Shown here piece after piece: positions 18,341-27,491 of a stretch of 64,000 bases of DNA; within the stretch, counting starts at the first letter, position 1; every line of letters begins with the position of its first letter. The DNA is from Billgrantia pellis (GTDB lineage: Bacteria; Pseudomonadota; Gammaproteobacteria; Pseudomonadales; Halomonadaceae). The translations under genes were made by a program, and so were the position numbers. The notes under the pieces are model-generated. The model did no database searches. It had not been told where the DNA came from and saw only the letters and a list, made by a program, of their open reading frames with translations. The stretch spans positions 124,001 through 188,000 of the forward strand of contig NZ_VTPY01000003.1 of the NCBI RefSeq assembly GCF_008297955.1, written 5' to 3'.

Positions 18341-18786
18341 CCCGGCAGTTCCGTCACACGGGTCGGGTGGCCATGTTCCAGGCCATGCGCCAGCCATTCG
18401 CCGAGGAAGCGGTTGAGCTGCAGCTTCTCGTCGGGTTGGAACATGCGCACGTTGGGGTAGCGATAACGGCCGTTGAAGTGGCGCTCGCGCTGGAAGTCGG
18501 TGACCTCGGCCATGCGCACGTCGTGATAGAGATGAACGCGCATGCGCGGCGGCTCGATGACCGCATCCATGAGGCCGCTCTGGCTCACCCGGGCGATGGT
18601 GGTATAGGGCGCCTGCTCCAGCACCGACAGCCACAGGGTACCGAAGCGACCACGTTTGCCGCTCAGCTCGAGCTCCAACGCCTCGCCCTCGCCGAGGTCG
18701 CCCAGCAGGCGAGTCAGACGCAGGTAGTTGGCGCTGCATTCGCCCTGCAGGCTTCTAAGATCGGTGACATAGGCGGTTCTCGCCAC
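18337..18786 (-). CDS. DUF1249 family protein (YqiB-like)
   Basis: The 149-residue protein belongs to the DUF1249/YqiB family, seen in the LRSLQGECSANYLRLTRLL start and the ARVSQSGLMDAVIEPPRMRV and HLYHDVRMAEV core. Its biochemical function is unknown; it is almost always found between nudF and cpdA. The start is GTG at 18784-18786 behind AAGGGGG. It overlaps cpdA by 4 bases and sits one base after nudF, so nudF, this gene and cpdA form one unit. Confidence 0.9.
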   Translation of the reverse strand: MARTAYVTDLRSLQGECSANYLRLTRLLGDLGEGEALELELSGKRGRFGTLWLSVLEQAPYTTIARVSQSGLMDAVIEPPRMRVHLYHDVRMAEVTDFQRERHFNGRYRYPNVRMFQPDEKLQLNRFLGEWLAHGLEHGHPTRVTELPG

Positions 18787-18787
18787 G

Positions 18788-19432
18788 CTACCCCCTTGCT
18801 CGTAAAGATGCTCGTTCGGCCGCTAGCCAGTAGAAGGCGATCAGACACATGGCATTGTCGAGTCGGCCAGCCTTCAGGAGTTCCCAGGCGCGATTAAACG
18901 GTAGCACGTGGACACGAATGTCTTCATGTTCTTCCTCCAGCCCGTGCACGCCCCCCAGCCCACCACAGTCGACCAGGGCGCAGAACAGCGTGACCCGCTC
19001 ATCGCAGGCGCCGGGACTTGGGTAGTAGGTGTGCAGCTCGATCAGCTCGTTGACGTCGCAGTTGGCTTCTTCCCGTGCCTCGCGTCGCGCCACCGCGGCG
19101 GCGTCCTCCCCGGTTTCGACCAGGCCGGCCACGATTTCGAGCTTCCACGGCGAAACGGGATCGGCAAGAGCCCCGGCGCGAATCTGTTCGACCAGGACCA
19201 CGGCGTCGCGCTCAGGGTCATACAGCAATACCCCCACGGCATCATGGCGATGGTGGACTTCTCGCACGACCTCACCGCTCCAGCCCCCCTCGAAGCGGCG
19301 ATGGCGCAGGCGCACCTCATCCAGGCGGAAGAAGCCTTGATGCAGGCAGCGACGCTCGATCAGCTCGGCATCGCTGCTGCCGAAGGAGGGAGAGTGGATG
19401 GCATCCCGGCCAAGCTCGCGGTTGTCGGACAT
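18788..19432 (-). CDS. nudF: ADP-ribose diphosphatase (Nudix hydrolase)
   Basis: NudF cleaves ADP-ribose to AMP and ribose-5-phosphate, a housecleaning function. The 214-residue protein has the AGLVETGED start of the Nudix box, followed by the catalytic helix RREAREEAN. The usual EEXG ending reads EEAN, so the Gly is replaced by Asn; the catalytic Glu residues are retained. The N-terminal FEGGWSGEVVREV and the LEIVAG segment match the ADP-ribose pyrophosphatase subgroup. The ATG is at 19430-19432. Gene order with yqiB and cpdA is as in E. coli. Confidence 0.9.
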   Translation of the reverse strand: MSDNRELGRDAIHSPSFGSSDAELIERRCLHQGFFRLDEVRLRHRRFEGGWSGEVVREVHHRHDAVGVLLYDPERDAVVLVEQIRAGALADPVSPWKLEIVAGLVETGEDAAAVARREAREEANCDVNELIELHTYYPSPGACDERVTLFCALVDCGGLGGVHGLEEEHEDIRVHVLPFNRAWELLKAGRLDNAMCLIAFYWLAAERASLRARG

Positions 19433-19509
19433 GCGAATCTCCAGGTCGATGAATGGCGACCATTATCATGACCGGGGCCGGGTCTGCCAACCACCGCGGC
19501 GGGGCGGGC

Positions 19510-20145
19510 TCAGAGCCGCGCCAGCAGGCGGCGAGCCTGAACGCGCAGGGTTTCGTCGGAAGCCTGGCGATCCTCGCGCGCCGATCCTTCCACGGCACGC
19601 CGGGCGTGCTCGCGGGCCTCGCCCAGGCGCCCTTCGTCCTCGAGGAAGGCCGCATAATAATAGTTCACGTCAATGCCGTCGGGGCGAATCTCCAGTGCCC
19701 GCTGGAACATGCGCTCGGCGGTGTCGCTGTTGCCGAAACCGAGCGGACGGCCCGGCGCACGATCATAGAGCGCCCCCAACGTGACATAGGCCGAGCCGTT
19801 GCCGCCCTGCGGGTCGAGTTCGATGGCTTCCTCCAGCGCCTTGCGCGCGCTTCTGGCGCTGCCCAGCGCACCCAGACCGCTACGCTCTCGGGCATGGGAG
19901 GCCTCGATGATGCCGTACCAGATCAATGGCTGGGCCTCGCCCGCGTTGGCCGCCACCAGACTTTCGGCCTCCTCGGACAGCGATTTCAGCGCAGCGCGGC
20001 GTTCGCCTTCCGGTTGCTGGGTACTGATCCGCTCCCAGCGCTGCTTGAACGATTCCACCTCACTTTCCCAGGCCAAGGCTCCAGCCAGCGGAGCCAGGAA
20101 AAGTCCGGCCCCCGCGAGAGCGGCCAGCAGCTGACGTCGTATCAT
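19510..20145 (-). CDS. TPR-repeat periplasmic protein
   Basis: The 211-residue protein begins with a signal peptide (MIRRQLLAALAGAGLFLAPL, cleavage after about residue 25, ALAWES). Helical repeats follow, recognisable as tetratricopeptide-like around residues 75-180 (for example ALEEAIELDPQGGNGSAYVT and AERMFQRALEIRPDG). It ends in a basic tail. Such proteins usually scaffold protein contacts in the periplasm; no specific role is recognised. The ATG at 20145 is preceded by GGAGATGAG. It points toward nudF, 77 bases away, and may be co-transcribed with it. Confidence 0.8.
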   Translation of the reverse strand: MIRRQLLAALAGAGLFLAPLAGALAWESEVESFKQRWERISTQQPEGERRAALKSLSEEAESLVAANAGEAQPLIWYGIIEASHARERSGLGALGSARSARKALEEAIELDPQGGNGSAYVTLGALYDRAPGRPLGFGNSDTAERMFQRALEIRPDGIDVNYYYAAFLEDEGRLGEAREHARRAVEGSAREDRQASDETLRVQARRLLARL

Positions 20146-20378
20146 GTCTCATCTCCTGCCATGTGCGATTGTTCTTGTGCCTGCGTTCGAGGAATGTCTT
20201 TGAGAACGCACGGATCCCGTTCTTGAGACGGTCTTTCCAGGCGGCGCAAGGCCGTCTTCTGAATGTAACGAACGTTTGAATGATTCGCCAGCCCTCTCCG
20301 CGTTGTCTGGCCCCGCAGCGGGGAATGGCGTATGTTGCCTTTCCTGTTGTCACTCGTCCGAAAGAGGAGCGGAACGGC

Positions 20379-20927
20379 ATGAAGGGCCGCAACATGACGC
20401 GCTGGCGGGATCCGGCCAAGGATCCGCGCCAGGAGCCGAAGAGCAACCTGATCACCGGCGAAGGGGCCGAACGCCTGCGTGGCATTCTCGATCACCTGTC
20501 GCGAGTCAAGCGCCCCGCCCTCTCGGCCAAGGTCGGCGAAGCCGCCGCACTGGGCGATCGCAGCGAGAACGCCGACTACACCTACAACAAGAAAGAGCTC
20601 AATCGGGTCATTGCCCGCATCCGCTATCTGACCAAGCGGCTCGACGAACTCCAGGTAGTGGATCGCTTGCCGGCGGATACCGGCCGCGTCTACTTCGGCG
20701 CCTTCGTGACGCTGGAGGACGAGGACGGAGAGGAGATGCGGGTACGCATCGTCGGCCATGACGAAACCGATACCGCCAAGCGCTGGATCAGTGTCGACGC
20801 CCCGTTGGCCAAGGCCCTGCTGGGCAAGTCCCTCGACGATGAGGTCACGGTGGTCGCTCCGGCCGGCGATATCACCTATGTGATCACCGAGATCGACTAC
20901 CGTGCCCCGGCCAGGCCGGCCCGATAG
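20379..20927 (+). CDS. greB: Transcription elongation factor GreB
   Basis: GreB binds the secondary channel of RNA polymerase and stimulates cleavage of backtracked transcripts. The 182-residue protein has the N-terminal coiled coil with the acidic tip LGDRSENADYTYNKKELN (the DxxE/DRSENA signature) and a C-terminal FKBP-like domain ending in VTEIDY. Basic residues and the GreB-type VDRLP segment favour GreB over GreA. The ATG at 20379 has GAGGAG about 9 bases upstream; an alternative in-frame ATG at 20394 is possible. The 3' end overlaps the convergent rsmC by 31 bases. Confidence 0.92.
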   Translation: MKGRNMTRWRDPAKDPRQEPKSNLITGEGAERLRGILDHLSRVKRPALSAKVGEAAALGDRSENADYTYNKKELNRVIARIRYLTKRLDELQVVDRLPADTGRVYFGAFVTLEDEDGEEMRVRIVGHDETDTAKRWISVDAPLAKALLGKSLDDEVTVVAPAGDITYVITEIDYRAPARPAR

Positions 20928-21916
20928 ACACGGAAACGGCGATCGTCGGCAAGAATCTCGAAACCGCCAAAGGTCCGCTGCAACAGCTCGGCATAGGGCA
21001 GAAAAGCGTTGGCGACCAGAATGAGTTGACCGCCCGGCAGCAGGTGCCCAGGCGCCTCGCGGATCAAACGGCCCGCCGGACCGTAGTCGATGCTGCGCTC
21101 TTGATGGAACGGCGGGTTGCTGATAATGGCGGAGAAGCGACGTTCCGGCAGCGCTGAATAGACATCGCTGGCCAGCACGTCCCCGCCTATCTCGTTGGCG
21201 GCCAGGGTGCGCCGGGCCGCTTCCACGGCGAAGAGGTTGACGTCCACCGCCGTCACGGCATGGTCACGGCGCGCCAGCCAAGCCGAGAGAATGCCATCGC
21301 CGCAGCCCATATCGAGGACATCGTTCGCATCGCTGGATACCCGCGGCACGCCGGGAAGGGTCTCCAACAGCAACCGGGTCCCGTCATCGAGCTTGCCATG
21401 GCCGAACACGCCAGGGTGGCTGACAAGCGTGATCCCCTCGACCTCGAAGGTCGTCCAGGCGGCCTCCGGATCGATCCCCACCCGCCCCAGGCGCGTTTCG
21501 ACCAGCAGGCAGCGCCGGGCGCTGTCGCGCTTGCGACAGCCGAGCCCGAGCGCCGCCAATACCTTGAGAACGCGCTTGATGCCGCCCTGGTTCTCTCCCA
21601 CCACCTGCAGCGGCGTACCCTCCGGCATCACGGCACACAGCCATAGCAGCCACCATTCGCCCAGCGCATGGCTCTTGGGCCAGAACAGGACCGCTCCGGG
21701 CGGTCGTCGCATCGAGGGATCGGGACCGGCATCGAAAGGAGAAAGCGCCGGGCGCCCGCGCATGCGCCAAACATCCAGCACGCCTTCGTCGGCGCTGAGC
21801 ACACCGCCCTCCTCGCTCTCCAACCAGACATCTCGCGGCGGGGCGACCCACAGCCAACCGCGATAGTCGACGTCCTGACGCTCCAGCAACTGGCAAACGG
21901 GAGTTTCGGCGCTCAT
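20897..21916 (-). CDS. rsmC: 16S rRNA guanine-1207 N2-methyltransferase
   Basis: RsmC methylates G1207 of 16S rRNA. The 339-residue protein has the two-domain layout of RsmC/RlmG: a degenerate N-terminal domain, then a catalytic domain with VLDMGCGDG (200-208), AVDVN and NPPFH at 267-271, the amino-methyltransferase motif. The start ATG at 21914-21916 overlaps the cmoM stop by 4 bases. The longer in-frame extension upstream lies over cmoM and is rejected. Its last 31 bases overlap the end of greB on the other strand. Confidence 0.9.
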   Translation of the reverse strand: MSAETPVCQLLERQDVDYRGWLWVAPPRDVWLESEEGGVLSADEGVLDVWRMRGRPALSPFDAGPDPSMRRPPGAVLFWPKSHALGEWWLLWLCAVMPEGTPLQVVGENQGGIKRVLKVLAALGLGCRKRDSARRCLLVETRLGRVGIDPEAAWTTFEVEGITLVSHPGVFGHGKLDDGTRLLLETLPGVPRVSSDANDVLDMGCGDGILSAWLARRDHAVTAVDVNLFAVEAARRTLAANEIGGDVLASDVYSALPERRFSAIISNPPFHQERSIDYGPAGRLIREAPGHLLPGGQLILVANAFLPYAELLQRTFGGFEILADDRRFRVYRAGLAGAR

Positions 21917-22725
21917 CGGGCGGGCTCCTTTATGGGGACATGGCCGTCCCCGGCGACGAAGGTATAAAGCAGGTAACGACCCAGGCGCCAGTGCGGCTCG
22001 CTGCGACAATAGCGCTGCTCCAGCGCCACCAGGCGCTGCCAATCGACTTCGCTCGTCGGCGGCTGGCGCAGGTAGTCATGGAAGACGCGAACCCCGGCCA
22101 CTGCCTGCAGCGATAGCCCGCACTCACGGCTCCAGCCGACGACTTGCTCATGGCTCAGTGGTGAAATGGGGGTCAGTCGCTGGCGCTTGCCTGTTCCCTC
22201 CAGGCGATCGTCCAGCGCCTTCTGCAGGTTGCCCTTGACCACGTTGGAAAACCGCAGGGCGTCGCGGTTGAAGACCATCAGCGAGAGTTGTCCCCCGCAA
22301 GCTAGCCGGCCGGCCAGCATTTCCAGCGCCGCACGTGGATCGCTCATCCACTCCAGCACCGCGTGGCAGGCGATCAGCGGCCAGGGGCCGTCGGCCCGGG
22401 TGGGCAGTTCCTGCAACGGAGCTTCCACGTAGCGAACCGACAGCCCCTCGAGTTCGAACCGGGCCCGTTCGAGCATGTCCCGGGCAGGCTCGAGCAATGT
22501 CACATCGTGGCCACGGTGGGCGAACCAGGCGGACAGTTGTCCCAGGCCACCCCCCACGTCGAGCACCGGCTGACCGTCGAGGGCAAGCATCTCCGGCAGC
22601 AGCCTGTCGAGCAGAGCCAGCCGTAGCGCGCCACGGGGGCCGCCATAGAGGCTGCCGGCAAACTTGTCGGCCAAGCCGTCGAAGTGGCGATCGCCGGCCG
22701 GCGAAAGCGGTGAAGGGTCGGACAT
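21913..22725 (-). CDS. cmoM: tRNA 5-carboxymethoxyuridine methyltransferase
   Basis: CmoM methyl-esterifies cmo5U34 to mcmo5U34 in a subset of tRNAs, acting after CmoA and CmoB, both of which are also in this window. The 270-residue protein has the family blocks FDGLADKFAGSLYG, VLDVGGGLGQ (about 54-63), the HAVLEWMSDPRAALE segment and GVRVFHDYLR, and it ends near EQRYCRSEPHWRLGRYL; these match E. coli CmoM (SmtA). The ATG at 22723-22725 is the first at the homologous position; an upstream in-frame ATG adds 11 unmatched residues. It overlaps rsmC by ATGA. Confidence 0.88.
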   Translation of the reverse strand: MSDPSPLSPAGDRHFDGLADKFAGSLYGGPRGALRLALLDRLLPEMLALDGQPVLDVGGGLGQLSAWFAHRGHDVTLLEPARDMLERARFELEGLSVRYVEAPLQELPTRADGPWPLIACHAVLEWMSDPRAALEMLAGRLACGGQLSLMVFNRDALRFSNVVKGNLQKALDDRLEGTGKRQRLTPISPLSHEQVVGWSRECGLSLQAVAGVRVFHDYLRQPPTSEVDWQRLVALEQRYCRSEPHWRLGRYLLYTFVAGDGHVPIKEPAR

Positions 22726-22759
22726 GGCAACACTCAAGAGGCGGGTTATGGCGTGCATT

Positions 22760-24286
22760 CTACCCGCGCGGGGCGGGTGGTGAAACGTGCCCGGCCATGG
22801 GCAGACGCGAAGCCCAGGGCGTGTCGGCTTCCATCTGCGCGGCCAGTGCCAGCAGGCGGCGCTCGTCGCCCATGGCGCCTACCACCTGCACACCCACCGG
22901 TAGCCCCTCCGACGTGACATGCAGTGGCAGCGACATGGCCGGCTGACCGGTGAGGTTGGCGAGCTGGGTAAACGGCGTACGGGCCAGCGCATCCCGCGCC
23001 AAGTGACCGAGCGCGCCCACCTTGAGTGCCAGCCGGGCCAGGCCGGGAAGCGCCAACAGCGACATCAGGCGCTCTCGCGCCGGAGTGGGATAGAGCTCCC
23101 CCAGGCGCGGCGCGGGGGCCGACGTCACCGGCATAACGAGCATGTCGAAACGGTCGTGAAACTCGCCCATGGCACGCGCCGCCGCGTTCCAGTCGCGCTT
23201 GGCCAGCTCATAGTCACGTACCGGCAGGCGCCGGCCCAAACGGCCGATGGCACGAGTCGAGGGCTCGATGTCCAGGCGCGCCACGGACACCCCCGTCTCG
23301 CGGGCGATCCAGGCCAGGTCGGCGCTGACGTGCCCCAGGTAGAGCGTCAGGTAAGCATTGGCCAGGCGCGCACCATCGATGGGCGGATCGACCCATTCCA
23401 CCCGATGGCCAAGCGACGCCAACCGGCTTGCCGCCTGCTCGATGGACAGACGCACCTCGGGATGAAGTACGGTATCGAGAGCCCCACTGAGCGGTTCGCC
23501 CAGCGACACCGCTACCCGTAGCGGCGCAGGCGGCCTGTCGAGCGTGGCCAGAAACCCCCGTTCGCGCGGCAGAGGGCAGGGAGCGCCGCGATCCATGCCG
23601 TTGATGGCATCGAGCAATGCCGCGCTATCGCGTACGCTGCGGGTAACGGCGTGCTCCACTACCGCGCCCTGCCATACTTCGGCGTGCAGCGGCCCCTGCG
23701 GTACGCGCCCGCGCGAGGGCTTGAGACCGAACAGACCGCAGTAGGCAGCCGGAATACGGATCGACCCGCCCCCGTCCCCGGCCATCGCCAGGGGTACCAG
23801 CCCGCCGGCGACCGCCGCTGCCGCCCCGCCACTGGAACCGCCCGGCGAATGCGTTGGCTGCCACGGGTTGATCGGATGCGAAAACGCCTGAGGCTCGGTA
23901 ATGCCCATCAGTCCCAGCTCCGGCGTTGCGGTCTGGCCGAGGATGGCGAAGCCTGCCCGACGCAACCGCGCGACCAGCGTCGAATCCACCGGTGCCCTCC
24001 ACTCGGCCAGCGCCGCGCTGCCGAAGGCCAGCGGCTCTCCTTCGAGCGCCATCAGCAGATCCTTGGTCAGGGTCGGTACCCCGGCGAAGGGAGCGGCGGC
24101 ATCGAGAGTGTCGATCTCGCGCCTCGCCCGCTCGAAGCGCGTGCGCACCAACGCGCAGAGCCGCGGATCGTCTCGCTCGATGACCAGACAGGCAGCTTCG
24201 AATACCTCCGCCCGGCTCACCTCTCCGGCACGTATCAGCCGGGCCAGACCAAGCCCGTCATAGCGCTGGTACTCGTCGATCCGCAT
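22760..24286 (-). CDS. Amidase signature family hydrolase
   Basis: The 508-residue protein is an amidase of the GatA/FAAH superfamily with the Ser-cisSer-Lys triad: Lys75 in [10 protein letters not shown], the Gly/Ser-rich [18 protein letters not shown] (about 146-162) and Ser175 in [12 protein letters not shown]. Related annotated enzymes include 6-aminohexanoate-cyclic-dimer hydrolases and other amidases; the substrate cannot be read from sequence. It is not GatA, because no gatB/gatC is nearby and the C-terminal half differs. The ATG at 24284-24286 is supported by an excellent GGAGGGAGGA site; an in-frame ATG at 24370 inside the tRNA gene is rejected. Confidence 0.88.
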   Translation of the reverse strand: MRIDEYQRYDGLGLARLIRAGEVSRAEVFEAACLVIERDDPRLCALVRTRFERARREIDTLDAAAPFAGVPTLTKDLLMALEGEPLAFGSAALAEWRAPVDSTLVARLRRAGFAILGQTATPELGLMGITEPQAFSHPINPWQPTHSPGGSSGGAAAAVAGGLVPLAMAGDGGGSIRIPAAYCGLFGLKPSRGRVPQGPLHAEVWQGAVVEHAVTRSVRDSAALLDAINGMDRGAPCPLPRERGFLATLDRPPAPLRVAVSLGEPLSGALDTVLHPEVRLSIEQAASRLASLGHRVEWVDPPIDGARLANAYLTLYLGHVSADLAWIARETGVSVARLDIEPSTRAIGRLGRRLPVRDYELAKRDWNAAARAMGEFHDRFDMLVMPVTSAPAPRLGELYPTPARERLMSLLALPGLARLALKVGALGHLARDALARTPFTQLANLTGQPAMSLPLHVTSEGLPVGVQVVGAMGDERRLLALAAQMEADTPWASRLPMAGHVSPPAPRG

Positions 24287-24362
24287 TCCTCCCTCCGCGT
24301 CTGGCAAACAGTCCAACCGGTTTATCTCGCCGCCCCGAGTCCGTATAATGCGCAGCCGTGCG

Positions 24363-24439
24363 GCCCCCATAGCTCAGCTGGATAGAGCGTCCCCCTCCTA
24401 AGGGGAAGGTCCCAGGTTCGAATCCTGGTGGGGGCGCCA
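24363..24439 (+). tRNA. tRNA-Arg (anticodon CCU)
   Basis: A complete cloverleaf of 77 bases. The acceptor arm is GCCCCCA / TGGGGGC, the D-arm is AGCTCAGCTGGATAGAGC, and the anticodon stem TCCCC/GGGGA holds loop CTCCTAA with anticodon CCT at the centre. The T-arm is CCAGG TTCGAAT CCTGG, followed by discriminator G and an encoded CCA (24437-24439). It reads the rare AGG codon. A CTATAAT-like element is not obvious upstream, although CCGTATAATG at 24341-24350 looks like a -10 box (TATAAT), 13-18 bases before the gene. Confidence 0.95.
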
Positions 24440-24648
24440 ACAATGCCTCACTCTAAAGCCTTCCTTTTCCGCTTCCTCTCTTCCTACCTTTCGCCAGCAT
24501 CGCCCTGGGCATCATCTCAGGAGCCTCACGCGCCGCTTTCGACGCATTGTGTTTGAATTTCGAAACCGAACGTCAGGTCGCGCAGACAGCACCTGGATAT
24601 ACGCTAGACTTGAAACACGATCAGGAGCGTCACTGTCAAGGAGATGTC

Positions 24649-24822
24649 ATGGCATTTACCGCAACGGACCCCATCAAGATGATTTTTGCTGTCCTGTTAC
24701 CGCCAGTCGGTGTGTTTCTGGAGGTAGGCCTGAAAGGCCACTTCTGGCTGAACATACTGCTGACGTTTCTGGGCTTCATTCCGGGCGTTATTCATGCTTT
24801 TTATGTCATCCTTAAACATTAG
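24649..24822 (+). CDS. YqaE/Pmp3 family small membrane protein
   Basis: The 57-residue protein has two hydrophobic helices and the Pmp3 block: IFAVLLPPVGVFLEVGL in the first helix, and WLNILLTFLGFIPGVIHAF in the second. YqaE/Pmp3 proteins are induced by salt, cold or membrane stress and help keep membrane potential in yeast and plants; the bacterial role is less clear. The ATG at 24649 has CAAGGAG about 7 bases upstream. It is the first gene after tRNA-Arg in a run of stress-type genes. Confidence 0.92.
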   Translation: MAFTATDPIKMIFAVLLPPVGVFLEVGLKGHFWLNILLTFLGFIPGVIHAFYVILKH

Positions 24823-25020
24823 CCATTTACGCCCAGTCGTCTTCCCCGGTCCGGTGTCATGAGCCCCACAGGCTGACGGAGAACCCCACGGCGTCCTGCT
24901 CGGCAGGCATGTCGCCGAAGCTTCGTGGTGCTCACGTCACAGACCGTAACCTATTGCGCTTTGCAGAGATTATCGGCACTACCTATTTTTAACGGGCAGC
25001 CAATTTTTCAGGGAAGAAAC

Positions 25021-25989
25021 ATGGCAAACCGGAACGCGGCGACGTCTCAGCGTGGGCGACGGGCAGATCGACCGAGCCAGATACCCAAGCCCGGCTGGAA
25101 GGATATTCTCAAACGAACCAAGGAAGAGATGACGCGGGATCATGTCTCTCTAGTGGCCGCAGGCATTGCCTTCTATGGCCTTCTGGCCATGGTGCCGGCT
25201 ATCGTTGCGACTCTTTCCATCTGGGCCATTGCATTCGATCCCCAGCAAATTACCCAACAAATCACGACTATCAGCCATCTACTTCCCGGTGAAGCCGCAA
25301 GCATTATCCAACAACAGGCGGAACAAGCCAGCCAGGACGCTGGCGCGGGCATGAGCCTGGCAGCCGTCGGGGGTGTGCTGCTAGCCATCTACAGTGCCTC
25401 CAAAGGCATGAACGGACTCATGGAAGGGCTAAATATCATCTACGACGAGGAAGAGAACCGCGGAGTCGTCAAAAGAACCATTCTCAAGCTGGCTCTGACA
25501 ACCGGCGCGATCTTCATGACAATCGTGACGCTAGGCGTCATCACGGCCATTCCCGCCATCGTCGACCTGCTCGGGTTGCCCAGTCTTGTCGCCACCCTCG
25601 TCAACGTGGCGCGATGGCCACTGCTGATGCTCGTGGCCATGTTGGCGATTGCCGTTCTCTATCGTTATGGTCCGAACCGCGACGACCCCCGTTGGCAGTG
25701 GACCAGCATCGGCTCGTTCGTTGCCGTACTTCTCTGGATCGCGGGATCCATCGCCTTTTCGATCTACGTTCGCCATTTTGCCAGCTACAACGAGACTTAC
25801 GGATCGCTAGGCGCCGTCATCATTCTGCTGATGTGGTTCTGGCTCTCCGCGTTCATCGTTCTGATGGGCGCCGAACTGAATAGTGAAATGGAGCATCAGA
25901 CGAAGCACGACACCACGGTGGGCGGTAATGAACCCATGGGCGAGCGAGAGGCCCATATCGCGGATACGATCGGCGAGAGCAAGGAATGA
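25021..25989 (+). CDS. YihY/virulence factor BrkB family membrane protein
   Basis: The 322-residue protein has a hydrophilic N-terminus, then six hydrophobic segments in the order typical of YihY/BrkB: AAGIAFYGLLAMVPAIVA, a central amphipathic loop rich in Gln, MSLAAVGGVLLAIYSASKGM, LALTTGAIFMTIVTLGVIT, WPLLMLVAMLAIAVLYRYGP and the C-terminal GAVIILLMWFWLSAFIVLMG, and a hydrophilic tail. The family was once called RNase BN by mistake; the real function is unknown. The ATG at 25021 is chosen because homology begins there; a longer frame from 24925 adds an unconserved leader. Confidence 0.9.
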   Translation: MANRNAATSQRGRRADRPSQIPKPGWKDILKRTKEEMTRDHVSLVAAGIAFYGLLAMVPAIVATLSIWAIAFDPQQITQQITTISHLLPGEAASIIQQQAEQASQDAGAGMSLAAVGGVLLAIYSASKGMNGLMEGLNIIYDEEENRGVVKRTILKLALTTGAIFMTIVTLGVITAIPAIVDLLGLPSLVATLVNVARWPLLMLVAMLAIAVLYRYGPNRDDPRWQWTSIGSFVAVLLWIAGSIAFSIYVRHFASYNETYGSLGAVIILLMWFWLSAFIVLMGAELNSEMEHQTKHDTTVGGNEPMGEREAHIADTIGESKE

Positions 25990-26263
25990 GCAGGCCAACG
26001 TTCTGATAGACACGCCCTATCCACAAGCCCTAGCTCACACCAAGTGAATGATATGACTTTGAAGCGCCCGGCCTGGACAAGCATGGCTGGCCAATCACTC
26101 ATAACCGATTGAAAGATCCGCCGTTCTTATCTCCGACACGCGGCCATCGGAGGACGCTAATGTGACTCTTTCTGACTTACCAAACGTAACTTGTGCCGCC
26201 CCGCCTCCCTGCCTATGTTGAAATTTGGAAGGAATCCACTTACAAAGAGCAGTCGAGGATCTT

Positions 26264-27196
26264 ATGTTTCATCATGCTAAGGAACTCCAGTTCAACGCTC
26301 GCGTTTCAGGGCCCGACCCCAAATTCGCCAGTCTTCTCTTGGAGCAGTTCGGGGGTATGAACGGCGAGCTAAAGGCAGCAATGCAATATTTCACACAGGC
26401 TTTCGCCGCTCGCCAACCTTATCCAGAAGTCTACGATATGCTGATGGATATCGCGACCGAGGAGTTCAGCCATCTGGAAATAGTAGGCGCCACGATACAA
26501 ATGCTCATGAATGGAGTCAATGGCGAACTGAAGGATATATCCGAGCAATCCGAAATCATGCAAATGGTCGTAGGGAAGTCGGAAAAGGAAAATATCATTC
26601 ATGAGGCGATGGTCAACCCGATGTTCATGGTCGTCAGCGGAGGAGGACCAACCGTTACCAATAGCCAAGGCGTTCCCTGGTCAGGTTACTATGTCGATGC
26701 CAATGGCGACTTGACCGTGGATCTTCGCTCGGATATTGCCGCGGAAACCCGTGCCAAGATCACTTATGAATACCTGATGCAATTTACCGACGATCCGGAA
26801 GTCAAAAACACGCTGAAGTTTCTCATGACACGCGAGGTCGCTCACCATCAAATGTTCGAGGCGGCGCTATCCACCCTGCAACCGAATTTCCCGCCGGGGG
26901 TGGCACAGGGGGATCCTCGTTATAGCAACCTCTACTTCAATATGTCCAAGGGCCAGGAAGCAAGAGGGCCGTGGAACGAGGGGGATAGCCCCTTGTTGGG
27001 TGAGCAGTGGCAATACATTGATGATCCTCAGGCACATGTCGCATCGACTGACGGTCTTCGTGATCAGGAGCCGCAGGGGGCGGCCATGACAAACGAGGAA
27101 GCCGATAAGAAGAGTATGGAGGTTAGCCGTCAGCGCACCCGGGAGATAAAAGATTCCATCCCTAAAGGAGCAAATCAGTGGAGCCAATACCCCTAG
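26264..27196 (+). CDS. Manganese catalase (non-heme)
   Basis: This enzyme dismutates hydrogen peroxide at a dinuclear manganese centre. The 310-residue protein starts MFHHAKELQFNARVSGPDPK, the usual opening of the family, and carries the ferritin-like ligand helices: GELKAAMQYF with the first Glu, ATEEFSHLEIVGA with Glu and His, and TREVAHHQMFEAAL with the second Glu/His pair. A GGPTVTNSQGVPWSGYYV loop and C-terminal tail follow. The ATG at 26264 fits the family start; an upstream in-frame ATG at 26225 adds 13 unmatched residues. The gene looks more AT-rich than its neighbours (sampled lines near 50-57% GC). Confidence 0.95.
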   Translation: MFHHAKELQFNARVSGPDPKFASLLLEQFGGMNGELKAAMQYFTQAFAARQPYPEVYDMLMDIATEEFSHLEIVGATIQMLMNGVNGELKDISEQSEIMQMVVGKSEKENIIHEAMVNPMFMVVSGGGPTVTNSQGVPWSGYYVDANGDLTVDLRSDIAAETRAKITYEYLMQFTDDPEVKNTLKFLMTREVAHHQMFEAALSTLQPNFPPGVAQGDPRYSNLYFNMSKGQEARGPWNEGDSPLLGEQWQYIDDPQAHVASTDGLRDQEPQGAAMTNEEADKKSMEVSRQRTREIKDSIPKGANQWSQYP

Positions 27197-27213
27197 TAAG
27201 GCTCTAAGGAGAC

Positions 27214-27260
27214 GTATGCTCGGCGTGATGCGGTGCCGGCGGCAAAGACGCCGAGCATAC
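27214..27260. terminator. Perfect 13-bp inverted repeat behind the manganese catalase gene
   Basis: Arms GTATGCTCGGCGT (27214-27226) and ACGCCGAGCATAC (27248-27260) are exactly complementary and separated by 21 bases, starting 17 bases after the catalase stop. There is no T-run, so it may be a transcript-stabilising or Rho-linked hairpin rather than a classical terminator. The rest of the 295-base space to 27491 has no recognisable gene; the next promoter should be near 27370-27400. Confidence 0.55.
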
Positions 27261-27491
27261 CCTCAGCTTGTCCCCTTTCTCTCGTTCCGACCGGCAATCC
27301 ATTCGGCATGTGACATACCGATGCTGTATGCCAGCGCACCGTGGCTTTGCCTTCGCCGCCTCTGGCATTACCGAATGTTAACCATAGCAACATAATGGCA
27401 CATTACGCAGGCTTCCCATGTCATCGCCTGTGCCATGCTGAAGGCGTCGGTTAGACGTCGTTTCAAAAGTTGGCATACAAGGAGGATAGCC

